In this document: piece after piece, positions 42,536 through 54,086 of the stretch
How the letters are laid out: each line of letters begins with the position of its first letter
Position numbering within the stretch: the first letter of the stretch is position 1
DNA from: Viridothelium virens
Lineage: Eukaryota; Ascomycota; Dothideomycetes; Trypetheliales; Trypetheliaceae
Reading direction: 5' to 3'
NCBI GenBank assembly: GCA_010094025.1
Contig: ML991779.1
Span: forward strand, 434,001 to 498,000
DNA length: 64,000 nucleotides
Notes under the pieces: model-generated
Database searches by the model: none
What the model saw: the letters and a program-made list of their open reading frames with translations, nothing else
Told to the model about the DNA's origin: nothing
Position numbers and translations under genes: made by a program

Positions 42536-44959
42536 ATGCAGGCGTATAATTTTCGCGAGTTATCTCCGCTAGATGATGGCGACGTCCGACTACTAAAGCT
42601 CCATTGCGGTCCTCGAGATGCTGAACTAGAGGGGAACCTAGTTCAGCGCTGTTTACTACCACAAAAGAAGGTTAAGACAAAGCGTCTCGGTAGTCAAATT
42701 GTGGCAATCCCCAGCCCAGAGTCTTACGACGCTTTGTCATACACTTGGGGCGATGATTGGCCGAAAGGACAAGAGAAACACATTAAAATCCTAGTCCAAA
42801 GCGAAGTGTACATAATCCGCATCCGTAAGAATCTCTTCCACGCTTTACAACAGTTGCGAGATGAGTCAAAATCAATTTACCTATGGGTTGATGCTCTATG
42901 TATCAACCAAGAGAATGGCGACGAGAAAAGCCAGCAAATTCAGCGAATGTATCTCATCTACAACAAAGCAGACCAAGTACGAGTTTGGCTTGGAGAAGAG
43001 GACAATAAAAGCAGTGAAGCTATCAAGTTCGTTACCAAGTGTCTCAATCTGGACGATTTCGACCGTCTTGTTCAAGCTACTCCAACATCCGGTAGCTGGG
43101 ATGCACTGTCAACACTTATGCGAAGGCCATGGTTCAACCGGCGCTGGATAATACAAGAAATCTCACTTGCAAGGGATGCTACTTTACATTGCGGGAAAGA
43201 GACACTCCCCTGGAGGGATTTTGCCGACTGCGTGTCCCTTCTCTATCACAAGCGACAGGACCTAAAGCGTTTATTTAGAGAATCTCCCACTTTTTCTAAT
43301 CATCCAGACTATCTCGGAGAATTAACAGAGTTGGGAGCAATCCGTCTAGTCTACGCGTCCGACAACCTCTTCCGCAAGTCAGAGCACGGCGAGATTACCG
43401 ATCGCCTCCTGTCGCTGGAAGCTCTGATGTCATCACTGACAGCCTTCGATGCCTCTGATCCTCACGACATTGTATATGCAATACTATGGCTCGCAAAGGA
43501 TGCGAAGCCGTATACCACGCGTGAAAGATCCCCAATATCGTTCGGTCCTCGGCAGTCCTATGAATCTCCTACAGATGAGATAAGAAGTCCAATAACTCCC
43601 CTGTTAAAACGAGTAACGTGGGAGGAGAACGCAACCCCGTTGACGATGGATGGTCCATCGAGGATCGACTATAATTTCTTCCAATTGCCTGATATGAGAA
43701 AGACCCAATCACCGCCGAGCTCTCCCAAATCCAGGGATGAAGTGCAGCCTGCGGTCAAGGATACTGAGGTTACAAGGAGAAAACCTCGAAACATGAGGAA
43801 ATTGTTGCTCGAAGCAGCACGGGCAGCGAAAATGGAAACAATGGAAACGGGCAGTGCAGTCCGCAAACCCGGACCAACGCGTGCACCCACCTCTCAAAGT
43901 TTGGAGGGCCCCTCCTATGACCAGAAAGGAAAAGAACGCCTCGCCAAAACTCAAGTCGTCTCCAGCCGCATAATCGTGGATTACAATGCAGACATCTTTG
44001 AAGTTTGCAGCGAATTCCTGAAATTCGTCTTCGACCGATCCCATTCCCTCGACATCCTGTGCAGACCGTGGGCACCGAACGAGCCGAAGCTTCCATCCTG
44101 GATCCCGCAGCTCGCGAACAAACCCTTCGGCATCAGTCAACATGGAGTACACCGGCGCGTGAACGCCGACCCACTCGTCGGCACACCCGGCTACAGCGTA
44201 GTGACATACAAAGCCTCGAACGCGACGCTGGCGCGGGAGCTGCGCATGCGAGACAAGAAGCTATTCGTCAAGGGCTTCGTGCTGGACCGGATCAAGGAGA
44301 AGTCGGCGACAGCAACCGGCGGCATCATCCCATGCGAGTGGACCGACATCGGCGGCTGGAAAACGCTCGACGACTACCCGCCCGAGCGCTTCTGGCGCAC
44401 CCTCGTCGGCAACCGCGATCTGCACAGTCAGCGGCCGCCGTCGCACTGGAAGCGCGTGTGTCGTGAGGCCTTCCAGCGCCGGCCGCATCGCGGCGATCTG
44501 AATACCACGGAGGCGGTCATGTATGATTGTCCGTCGGCGGTGCGGGAGTATCTGGAGCGCGTGCAGTGTGTTGTCTGGTCGAGGCGGCTGATCCTGCTAG
44601 GTGAACAGGAGGACTCGCTGGGCCTCGCGCCGAGAACGGCGAAAAAGGGGGATGAGATCTGCATTCTGTTTGGGTGTAGCGTTCCAGTGGTGTTGAGAAA
44701 ATATATCGATGGCGTGCCGGCGAGGAAATATCGAAAGTGTAACTGTTGGCAGAATGGATGTCGGTGCGACGCCTGCTCTACTTCTGCGAAAAGAAATGAC
44801 AGTAATAGAGGGAAGAATGAGTCGAGGGTTGATAGAAACGAACCAGAAGTGTATTATGAGTTCATTGGGGAATGTTATGTGCATGGGATGATGGATGGGG
44901 AGGCGTTTGAGGTGAGGAAGGTGGATAAGAGCCGTCACCAAGAATTTGAGCTACGTTGA
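42536..44959 (+). CDS. Heterokaryon incompatibility (HET) domain protein
   Basis: A single-exon, 807-residue protein with an ideal start context (CCACCATGC). The HET domain covers about residues 63-225 with its standard blocks: YDALSYTWGD, LWVDALCINQEN...EKSQQIQRMYLIYNKADQVRVWLGE, and RRPWFNRRWIIQEISLARDATLHCG. The family triggers non-self-induced cell death in fungi. A variable low-complexity region (about 330-480) is followed by a C-terminal part with IIVDYNADIFEVCSEFLKFV and PSWIPQL, common in long HET proteins. Near residues 734-746 lies a Cys cluster of form CxCx4CxCx2C that I do not know as a standard HET feature. No partner gene was recognised next to it. Confidence 0.92.
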   Translation: MQAYNFRELSPLDDGDVRLLKLHCGPRDAELEGNLVQRCLLPQKKVKTKRLGSQIVAIPSPESYDALSYTWGDDWPKGQEKHIKILVQSEVYIIRIRKNLFHALQQLRDESKSIYLWVDALCINQENGDEKSQQIQRMYLIYNKADQVRVWLGEEDNKSSEAIKFVTKCLNLDDFDRLVQATPTSGSWDALSTLMRRPWFNRRWIIQEISLARDATLHCGKETLPWRDFADCVSLLYHKRQDLKRLFRESPTFSNHPDYLGELTELGAIRLVYASDNLFRKSEHGEITDRLLSLEALMSSLTAFDASDPHDIVYAILWLAKDAKPYTTRERSPISFGPRQSYESPTDEIRSPITPLLKRVTWEENATPLTMDGPSRIDYNFFQLPDMRKTQSPPSSPKSRDEVQPAVKDTEVTRRKPRNMRKLLLEAARAAKMETMETGSAVRKPGPTRAPTSQSLEGPSYDQKGKERLAKTQVVSSRIIVDYNADIFEVCSEFLKFVFDRSHSLDILCRPWAPNEPKLPSWIPQLANKPFGISQHGVHRRVNADPLVGTPGYSVVTYKASNATLARELRMRDKKLFVKGFVLDRIKEKSATATGGIIPCEWTDIGGWKTLDDYPPERFWRTLVGNRDLHSQRPPSHWKRVCREAFQRRPHRGDLNTTEAVMYDCPSAVREYLERVQCVVWSRRLILLGEQEDSLGLAPRTAKKGDEICILFGCSVPVVLRKYIDGVPARKYRKCNCWQNGCRCDACSTSAKRNDSNRGKNESRVDRNEPEVYYEFIGECYVHGMMDGEAFEVRKVDKSRHQEFELR

Positions 44960-45065
44960 GAAAGGGCGTTTGGCAGGGGGGATGCTTCGATATCTAGACT
45001 ATTCTTGAGTTGGCTGTATCTCGAAGCGGGAGCTTCTGATGTACCATAATTGGCGTTGTGTTGTA

Positions 45066-46082
45066 TTATACCTCGTGTTCGATATCCGCGACTCTTGGTA
45101 CTTTGTGTAAGCTGACCTCAGCGAACTTAGCTATTAATTCAATCTGAGATTCAGTTAGTAAGAGCGTGATACACGGAAATAACCAATATCATCTGTAGCC
45201 TGTTGACATACACATTGCTGTATTGTCTCTACGTCCTGCTCGCTGACTCCAACCCGCCGTGTTCCACGGAGATGCCAAGCAGTCTCGTTCTTCAGATTCT
45301 GAATCATAATTGCAGATAGAACAACCATTTGAGTATCAGTATCGTCCAGTATCTGACGATCGGAAAGGTACAGCCCGTAGGTGATCTCTTTACTTATCCA
45401 TTCTTACGTAGATATTAGCCAGGCACTCCAGAAATTCGTTTTGTACGTACCGAAATCCTTGTGGGCTTCCATTCTTTTCATTGGGAGAGACAGATTTTGC
45501 TTGTAAAGCTTCCCAAGCCAATCCATGCCCCGCTGATGATTCATCTCGTCACATTGCCAGTCTTTCCGAGTGAATGTGTAGTCCTTGTCTTCGGGTCTTT
45601 CAATTGCTCCGATACTGAAGATGGCCTCCAAGGGTCTACACACGCCGACGATTGAGACACATTTGACCAATGCCTCTCTCAGTCTACGAACCAACGCTTT
45701 GCGTGCTTCGGAGGTTGAGAATTCAGGTTTGGCAATGATGTATTTGTAGAGTTCAGCAGCAAACTCGGGGACGCCACCTCCGGTCAGAGCCGAAATCTAG
45801 AAATAAATGAGTGTCGATTTCTTGGGCTACGATGGTATATGGTCTGACCGTTGACAAATACCATTTGTCTCCTCCTATACTTGCCGAAGGGAACTTCTCT
45901 TCAATTGCCTGAAATAACTTGATAGCATCCTCGGCGGTTGGCTCCTTCAGGCTCATTTTAAACTCATGTGTGTTGCGCACCGATACAAAACGGAAGTGGC
46001 TTTCTTTGGCTCGGAACTCACGGATAGACGCAAATACCAAAGACCGCTGTAGCTGGAGACGCCGTGCAGCCAGCGCTAGCAT
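45066..46082 (-). CDS. Carboxymuconolactone-decarboxylase-like (AhpD-fold) protein
   Basis: Four exons (45849-46082, 45451-45796, 45212-45387, 45066-45143) give 277 residues; all three introns (52, 63 and 68 bp) keep phase, and the last has an ACTAAC branch. Seen in order: TAEDAIKLFQAIEEKFP, KWYLSTISALTGGGVPEFAAELYKYI, an AhpD-like helix pair with ALVKCVSIVGVCRPLEAIFSIG, DEMNHQRGMDWLGKLY, and the end LHKVPRVADIEHEV. The first 42 residues are basic and may target mitochondria; a second ATG at 45956 would remove them. No CxxC redox pair was seen, so peroxidase activity is unlikely. It shares a 300-bp divergent promoter with a Zn2Cys6 regulator. Confidence 0.85.
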
Positions 46083-46384
46083 TATACACCGCGCAGCGAG
46101 TCACGTCACATTTGCGAGTGGTGCGAGCTGGAGAGCACCAAAAGCTCGTGGCCCGAGCGTTCACGGTTGTGGCTGAGCTAATTATAACACTAAAGTTGGA
46201 CTTCGACGCTAGTGAACTCGCAAGACTATTCTACTTCCTAACGTTGACCATGCTATGACTCCAAATAGACGTTGAACGCGAACGTTTAAAAGATGTGGAA
46301 ACTCCACGCTTGTCAATTCGCAAGCCTGCGTATTCAGATCCACGAAATCCGGAATCTAGCACTCACTAACAAGAGCCCTGCTTA
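46083..46384. promoter_or_regulatory. Divergent promoter of the CMD-like gene and the Zn2Cys6 regulator
   Basis: About 300 bp between two divergent ATGs. Such pairs of an enzyme and a zinc-cluster regulator often share control. The start regions are the only evidence; no operator is claimed. Confidence 0.4.
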
Positions 46385-48053
46385 ATGGTGAACCCTGGGC
46401 ATCGAAGCGGCGCTTGTGGCACCTGCAGAGCAAGACGGATCAAATGCGACGAGACCCATCCGAAATGCTCGCAATGCAAAAAAGCCAGGAGGACCTGTCT
46501 AGGGTATGGCCCAAGAACCTCCGGCAAGATGGAACTTCGGAAAGGGCCAGCTTCCACAAACGTGCAGCTGGCCCCGCGAGTAGGCTTTGACCGTCCTTTG
46601 GGAGGGCTCACGCATCATGCACGCCCGTTGTGGAAGCAGTACTCACTATCACTCTTCATGAAGAATTTCGTTATCCAGCCAGAGAGCTTGGCGAGTCCAC
46701 CGACCTACCTCCATCGCCTGGAAATGGCCCTTACTGAGAGTGAGGCTAAATACTCCTTTGTCGCCGTGCTGGACGTGGTGAGCGCAGCGTTCATGTTCCT
46801 CCGGGAGCTTTCCTTGCCAAATGAGATTCGATTGTTGCTTCACGGTAAATACTGCGATACACTCAGTCACCTGAACAAGACACTTGCGTATTTTCCCGGC
46901 TGCGGACTTCTTCCGACTTCGGTGTTTCTTCTTGCTATATATCAGGTCCGTAACGCCCGTTCAGCTCACATAAAGATACTTATTCTTTTTTAGATGACGA
47001 CGAGTACTTCTCCTGAAGAGAGAGGATGGAAAATGCATTTAGACGGTATCTTGGCACTGCTGAAACAAGAATCTCAATTAAGAAGCCCTTACATTAACAA
47101 AGACTTCGGTGCTTTCGTCAAGAACTGTATCCTTGCGGACAACCTGGATTGGAATGGACATCTAGAGGTCTCCTCAGACTGCCTTACCCAGTCTCACCTG
47201 TTCTTGAGCCTTCTAGTCTTCCAGCTCAGAAAACTAACGCCTGAAATGGACGACGTCTTCAGAGGACCGAAAACGCCTCGAAAACTAGAGGTCCTCAAGC
47301 TTCACAATATTGTCAAACGCATCTACAAAGACCTTACTCTGCTCCCAAACATCATGCCGGCTGGAACAAAGCGGACTGTTTTAGTTCAGGTCTCGCCTGC
47401 TTATCAAGACCAAAGTTTCCAACCTGGTCCCTCGAACGAATACGAAATCTATACTAACAGTAAGTTTAAAATCGGAAAGCTTGTGTTTTGAGTGCTGCTA
47501 AATGTATTCCATCACAAGTTCACGTTGCTTACATGTGGAACATTTTTCGAACGATGGTGATCATTTGTGGCTCGTTTCTGCTGCAAAGTGGGCGATTCCT
47601 TGAGTCTAAAGACTCCGATGATGCCAAGAAGTTCAAAGACGTGGCTCAGGCTGTCTTAGGTGCAGTTGACAGCACCTGCGCTTCTGTTCCATTTTTTCTC
47701 TTTGACGGTAATTTGAGTAGATTGCAAGATTCCCAGCATCTGAGCGACTACTCAATCAAAGCACTGCATGGCCTATTGCTAATATGGCCTCTATATACTT
47801 CGTCGCAAGTACCGAGTATACCTGACGTGCAGCGGGAGTGGATCAAGGGTGTGCTCAGTGATATTGGCATCCGAGGGTGCATTCCCAAAGCATCAGCCTT
47901 GGTAGGTGTGCCTCGTTCCACTGCTATATCAGTTATATATTCTTACGTGATGTACAGGCAATCTCAACACCAGAAGAATTCTCCTATTCTGATGCAGTCG
48001 CTGGCTCGTTGCTACTAAATCTTGGATTCTTCATAATGTCGGGACCGAGCTGA
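46385..48053 (+). CDS. Zn2Cys6 fungal transcription factor
   Basis: Binuclear zinc-cluster regulator. Four exons (46385-46945, 46994-47459, 47519-47901, 47958-48053) give 501 residues with consistent phases; introns are 48-59 bp. The zinc cluster is at residues 11-38, with cysteines 11, 14, 21, 28, 31 and 38 in GACGTCRARRIKCDETHPKC and the following CKKARRTC. The rest matches the fungal-specific factor 2 layout: RPLWKQYSLSLFM, an internal region with MHLDGILALLKQ, HVAYMWNIFRTMVII, and a C-terminal GSLLLNLGFFIMSGPS. No Asp/Glu-rich activation tail is obvious. The adjacent divergent CMD-like gene is its most likely local target, an inference from position. Confidence 0.87.
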
Positions 48054-48805
48054 TGATTTGATAGGGGATAGAAACCCCTTTGTCTAAATCATTATCAAGA
48101 TTTCCACTGAACATTCCCTGTATCATGAATACCTCATAGTGCCGGTGCTTAATTTCCTTTTGTTCACAAAGATTTTGTCAATGTCGATTTGTCGAGAGAA
48201 ACGACTCAATGGACCTTTTATATTCACATTTCGTCCGGGTCATGTTTTCGTTGCATACCTTACCACTACTGCACCGTGTAATACTAATGCTGTGTTCCAG
48301 AGTACCCGAGTCCACTGTTCGAGGCTTCCTTTGCTGATGTTCAACCGTGCTCGGTTTAAGAAATGACTGGTGCAAATGTTTAAGACGATGATTCATTCTT
48401 TGGCTCCAGCCTTGTCTCCAGTTACATTTCAGCTAGGGGCCATTGAGCTACTCTGTGGTAGCTTTGACAAGACTTATCATCTGAATAAAAACTTACCCAA
48501 CGCGTCGAATAATCTAGCCATTGAGCCTGAACTTGAGTCTCATAGGTAATCTGCAATGTGCCGTGTGCTCCATAGGAATCGCTAGTGTTTGTGCACATCC
48601 CCACCATCCCATATGCACTTTCGAATTGGCCACAGCGGGCTTGCTACGTCAAATCAGTTTCTGCTAACCGTATCCAGGAAAGTAAGCCTCTTAGCCACTA
48701 AGGAAAATGATTTGATTGCATATGTTCTAGCTAAGGCTGTTGCAAGAGTCCGTTCTCACACCGTGGTCTCGGACAAGACAACTCTATCATGACTGGAGCG
48801 ATCGA
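48054..48805. other. Convergent intergenic region
   Basis: About 750 bp between the stops of the Zn2Cys6 factor (plus) and the glutathione transferase (minus). No supportable gene or repeat. Confidence 0.45.
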
Positions 48806-49657
48806 CTAATTACTGAGACCCTGAGCAAGTCGTGCCTCTCTGATGCTGTCAAGACTATATCTTACAGACTCCCTAGAGCTCATCTTTTCAATCCATTTCT
48901 CGTGGTTTGGGAATTTCTTGAGCTCATCTTCCTTCCCAAGTTCCTTGAAGAGACGACGAGCAACCATCGCCCAATTTACAAAGGACAAGTCAACAAAGGT
49001 GCATCTGTCTCCTACCAACCATCCCGTGTACGATACGGCTTTATCAAGAACAGCCGTAACCCGCTCTATCTCCTTCACGTATCGGTCAATGGCCGAGGGC
49101 AGCTTTTCTGAATGGAATTTGGCGAACCACGCCAACTGTCCAAAATATGGACCTTGCCCTAGATATATCAGTCAGTCATCAGCCGTGTCTAGAATAAGCC
49201 GTCAGAGTCGGTGATCTCATACCGGAAGCTTGGAATATTATCCACTGGAGAGACAGGTGCTTCTCAGTCCCATCCTTGTACGAGATCTTTCCAGTCCTAT
49301 CGTATTGGTCGACTAGATACAGGATGATAGCATCGGACTGTTGGAGCATCAACCTAAGTCACACTATCCAGAGAAGGATTTCATGATTTTACCTCCCAGA
49401 GAGTCAGGCCTGTATTTGGATCTCTAATAGCTGGCAAGCGGCCGTTGGGACAAATCTTCAGATAAGATTCACTCTTGGCTTCGGGGAAATCCACATCATG
49501 GACGGTGTAAGGAAGGCTGAGCTCATCGAGTATGATACGGACTTTCCTGTTGATCTATCATTGAGTAATTGCAGTACAATCCGAGCCTACTATGGAGAAC
49601 TCACCATGGATTTGGAGCAGAGTTATGACTCCAAATTTCAATCGGTTGAACAGACAT
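48806..49657 (-). CDS. Glutathione S-transferase (Ure2-like/GTT class)
   Basis: Cytosolic detoxification enzyme conjugating glutathione to electrophiles. Four exons (49605-49657, 49393-49546, 49223-49337, 48806-49158) give 224 residues with consistent phases; introns are 55-64 bp. The thioredoxin-fold half begins IEIWSHNSAPNPWKVRIIL, has KICPNGRLPAIRDP (cis-Pro loop) and WESDAIILYLVDQYD (gamma-glutamate site Glu-Ser). The helical half has GQGPYFGQLAWFAKFH, VTAVLDKAV...WLVGDRCTFVDLSFVNW and ends ARLAQGLSN. This is the class of filamentous-fungal Ure2-like transferases; the active residue is likely the Asn/Ser near residue 12-13. Substrate unknown. Confidence 0.9.
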
Positions 49658-50796
49658 TATGATCTGCAAGAAGGTATGCTAGAGCAGAAAGCCCTGGTGT
49701 GATTCGTTCTTCTGAGGTAGGAACTGCTTTCTCGGCTTGATGTGAAGGACGAGCTTGACAGGCTCACAGTGCAGGAGGCCATCAGTGACTTATATATCCG
49801 TACAAAGGCATGGAATTCAATTGAAGATGACTCGGACTTCATTATTATCATTTTTTACTTCTGCGTACATGCCAACATTAACCATTTCAGGACAATATCT
49901 GCTCGTGCAACTCGGGCTGTCTAATCAATGTCTGGGTATTCTTGCGAATCTACTAGCGTCCATCACTGACTGCCTAAATCGCGTGCCTAAGTTTAGATCT
50001 CTGTACTGAGACAGACAAGGGCCCGCAAAATCAAGGTGGTCCGAATAGGTGGGAGAAAGCAGAAAAAGTGGCCCTGGACTGGTGAACACTATATGGTGTT
50101 GCGAATCTACTAGCGGGACAAGGGTATTGTAAGTCTCCTCACGGATAGAGCGTGATTAAGTTCGGCCGGTCGCAAGCATGCAGCAAGAGTCATAACGGTC
50201 AAGTTAGCTATGGTACGATGCACTACAAATCTTACCGGGCTTGACTGAGGACCTACTTTCCTATAATGCTTCGAGCAAAGGCTACCGCGATTGGTCCGCA
50301 ATCCGAGAAGCACTGGGAGCTGATAAGAATCCGCCGCAAACCTTTCCGGGCGCACCCTTGCAGTTCATCGTCTCGGAGACGTTCATACGAGTCTATCCCT
50401 CAAAAAGCAGAGACCTGTTGGGGAGTCACTCTTCAACATCAACACTGGGTGATGTAGATATGACACAATTCAAACGGGCATACATTCTGAGCGGGTTCCA
50501 TGGATCGTTGTGTACAAAAGTTCGTTTAGAGCGATAAAGCCAAAAAGCATCCCCCTCCTTCACTCAAGGCTGACCTCTGGATGCTACGTCGTCTCGAGAA
50601 GAGACTCTTGAAAAAGGTTATACATTTACGTGTAAAGTCAAAGGAAAACTTGAAACACATTCTAATGCATTCTAATGCAATCCTATGCTATGCAAAACGC
50701 TAAAACGCTCCAAGATACTTTGAATTAGGGCGAACAGATACTCTCCGATGTTGTAAGAGTCGACGTGAGAACAAGAGTTTTGGAACAGGGGGCATA
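49658..50796. other. Intergenic region without a supported gene
   Basis: About 1.1 kb. The only structure seen is a 17-nt word (TTGCGAATCTACTAGCG) present at 49942-49958 and again at 50099-50115. The open frames at 49742-50009 and 50241-50537 have no recognisable content. The last 250 bp are the 3' side of the transporter gene. Confidence 0.4.
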
Positions 50797-53236
50797 TCAG
50801 CGATCATCGCAATATCCAGGTTCTTTACCACCTTTACCACCGACCCAGCTCGCGATTGTGAGGCCCGTCGTGTATGCCATGAGGATGGCGCCAAAGATGC
50901 AGAGCGCGATATCCATGGAACGGCGAAGAGTGGTGCGAGAGACGGCTTTGTAGTGGAGCATTGGCTGTTCGATCGATGTTAGCTCCTTTGGCGAACGAAC
51001 AACGTTGGAGGGAAAAAGGAGAGAGAGGTTGAAAATGCGGTCAACGTACCGGGTAGATATACACGAGTGGAATGCACGCAAAGCTCCCCACCAAGCTCAC
51101 AAACTTGTCTAAATCACCCGCGCCGACCCATGCGATTAGGGCACATGCGGCTACAACAAAGAAACGAAAGAAATTCTTCTGCCATTTGATCCAGGGGTTG
51201 TACTTTCCAGATTTACTGAAACACTGCTGAGCACTGATCTCGATAGCAGGGAAGATCTGCAGTGGTGTCGACAATAGAATCGCCATTGAGTACAGGAATT
51301 GGACTGTTTGGACGAAGGGATTATCCTGAGGCATGTTGAGGAGAATGACTGTCTTGGTGTGGGAGCCGAAGGCAGCGTAAGAGAAGGCGCCGGAGCTGAG
51401 GAAGATGATAGTGATGCCGATCATGACGAGACCAAGGACACGCGGAAACTGAGCGGGTTCCTTCATAGAGGATTGAATGGGGATGATGAGACCAATGCCT
51501 TCGAACGTAAAGATAGCAGTACCGATGAAGAGCGTCCAGGTTTCGCGGTTGAACTGGATGATGTCGGTAGTCCAATGATGTATGGCGAGCGTTGAAAAGT
51601 CGTAGTAGAAGAGATAGACAAGTCCGAGGACGATGAGTGCATCTGCGACAAGCACAAACTTTTCGAGATTGTGAATCTGGCGAATGAGCGAAATGGGCAT
51701 GAAGATGAGCATTTGACCAAAGATGAACCAGCGAATGTCAATGTCCCACTGGCATTTAGAGACAGCAAGGAAAAAGGCCTGGAGGTTTTCCGAGACGAAG
51801 ACAATATAGGCTGAGACAAAACCAACCTGGCTCAAGACAAGGGAGAAATTAATGAGGAACTTGAGCCAGCCACCATAAAGCTTATCTCCCATGTCGCCGA
51901 ATGATTGTCCGAGGACCAAACGGGTTCGGGTCAAGAGGCAGAAGCAGTAATAGCTGAGACCGGCTACGGCAAGTAGAACGACATTGCTGAACACCATGCC
52001 ACCGTTGTAGAATGCCCGTGGGAGGAAAAGAACGCCAGTGCCAACGAAGGACTTCAATAACATCATCGCTGCCCCTCCTGGACTCACGTTGCCCACAGGT
52101 CTTTCTTTTCTCCTGCGCTTTCTCTTGCCAGGAGTTAAGAGTGCGCTGTCCTCGCCGTATTCCCTCTCACCGCCGTCACCGGCGCCGTCCGTCTCCGTAT
52201 CATCGTAAGCATCCGACGAAAAATATTCATCGGGTCTCAAGGCCTCATCATCTTCGGTAAGCTCTTCTCCAGCAAAATGGCCATAGAGACTGAGGAATTC
52301 AAGAAAATTATTCGCGACGAACTGCGGTCTCGTACGGACTTCTGATGCCATAGCTGTCTGTTGGATAGAACCTTGTTGTGATATGTTAGATTCATTCGCT
52401 GCTCTTCGGAGGTAATTCCTGCGAAAACCCTGTGGTTGCTTGATGCTTCCGACATCGAATTCCTCATCTTCTGGGGGTAGCCGGCCAAGATCCAAGCTTT
52501 TACTTCTCTTCGCTGGCCCAGGCTTTGAGCCTATTCCTTCCGCTTCTGCCTGCTCTGTCCATCTATAAATGCCCCTATGAGTGTCTCCGCCTTGTAGTTG
52601 CAAGCTGGAAAACTCTTCGTCCTTGTCTTGATCCTCCGAACCAGTTGTTTGGCCGCTATGACCCCGACTATGTTTTCCTAAGCCCCGACTAGGTATGCCC
52701 TGCTCTTGACTTGCTCTCTTCAAGGAGCCGATCGACGCCGGTTGGAAAAGATGCTTTTTGATGATTTCGGGTTTTGGACTGCGGCCCGTAGGTTCTTGAA
52801 ATCCGGATGATGGGTCGAAAGAGCCATAATTGCTTCTGACTGGCCGCCGTTCATCAGTACCATCTAAAGGTGCTGGAGAGTACCGGCCCAAAGGCGGTGT
52901 TCCGAATCGTGGCGGACTCTGCCCCAAAGATCCTCTCAGCGCCTGAGCGAGCGCAGAGTCTCCGGGTCCGACTAATGATGAATGCCCACTTCCAAGCCCT
53001 GGTAACGGTGTCTGAGATTGTGAAGGCTCTTCAGTGCCGGGTTGGCTTGATCGAGGTACTCGCAGTGGAGATCGCGACGTGTGGGTTTGTGATGGTACTG
53101 GGGAAGCTAGTCTCGCAGTGTAAGAGGCTCGAGTCGGAGATGCGTCGCCCAAATCCTCTTCATGACTGACAGAACTTGTTTTTGGTACTGGTCTTGCTAT
53201 AGAGGCCTCCGGGACTTGTTTACCAGTCGTTGACAT
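50797..53236 (-). CDS. AVT3: Vacuolar amino-acid transporter, AVT3/AVT4 type
   Basis: Amino-acid/auxin permease family carrier exporting neutral amino acids from the vacuole. Exons 51050-53236 and 50797-50964 give 784 residues, joined by an 85-bp intron in the LVYIYP-PMLHY stretch. About 390 N-terminal residues are hydrophilic, Ser/Pro/Arg-rich and probably cytosolic and regulated by phosphorylation. The carrier part then has about 11 membrane segments, opening GGAAMMLLKSFVGTGVLFLPRAFYNGG and including SYYCFCLLTRTR, IRWFIFGQMLIF, FEGIGLIIPIQSSM and SSGAFSYAAFG. Length and the long N-terminus match yeast Avt3/Avt4 (Avt4 is longer). It diverges from the cation-chloride cotransporter gene, another vacuolar carrier. 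Confidence 0.9.
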
Positions 53237-54086
53237 TGTCCTCTTTGCGTGAATGCTTAAATCGCTACCGTATCAAGAACAAATTTGCTGCTGCTGCCCA
53301 AACACAAGATCGTAGCTTAAATATAGACATTAAAGAGCCCAGGATGAATCCGGCCTGTTCCAGCGTTCGTCACCGGTCAATTGAGACGGGATGCAGAATT
53401 GCTGAGGCTGAGGTAGTCGTCTGAACAGCGGGACCGGTTACTAATACCTGTGTACCGAATGGACTATTGCCGATTTGCGAATGCTCTCTTACCCTGCACA
53501 CGGAGCTGTTGCCGGTGGTTGCACCAAGAAAACGGTCCGGGGGCTTGGGCTTTGCAAGACGGAAGCGGGGAGGGGAACACAGTCCTCTGCACTGGCACTT
53601 TACAGTCCCAAAGCCAGATTTTTGAATGCCACATAGACGGAGGCTAAGAGGACGAACCTGTCATCAGCGGAGATACGAGAGAAGCATGCTCGGTCGAAGA
53701 GCGAATCCGGGCCTTTGTTCACTGTCGCGTGCGGCGGGTCTCGTTCCTTGGCCCTCGACCCGTGCACGCCGTGTTGACATTGTGACCTCGGACATCATCT
53801 GGCTCCGGAAAACGCCACGCTCTGCTCCAAAATTCCTTCTAACAACTCTATTCTAATCCTGATAAGGCCCACTCACATGCTGACTACGTGAGAACGCGAC
53901 GGCACCTGTTGCATTCGACACTTGGTAACTCCTGGTGACAGGGAATGAGCACCGCATCTCTCAAGCATGTCCAACTGCCATGCACAACTGAGTTTGACCG
54001 ATAGCACGTTGAGAGCATCATGATATGACCAATGGGCATATTTCGAGAATCATCCGCCTGAGTTGTGAGGAGAGGATTTCTTCGGC
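53237..54086. other. Divergent promoter of two vacuolar-type transporters
   Basis: 850 bp shared by AVT3/4-type and VHC1-type genes. No repeat or RNA gene; a short GC-rich stretch at 53520-53600. Shared control of two vacuolar carriers is possible from position. Confidence 0.45.

Noticed and set aside
45066-49657. Secondary-metabolite gene cluster
   Set aside because: There is a regulator, an AhpD-fold enzyme and a glutathione transferase, but no backbone enzyme (polyketide synthase, peptide synthetase, terpene cyclase) anywhere in the window.
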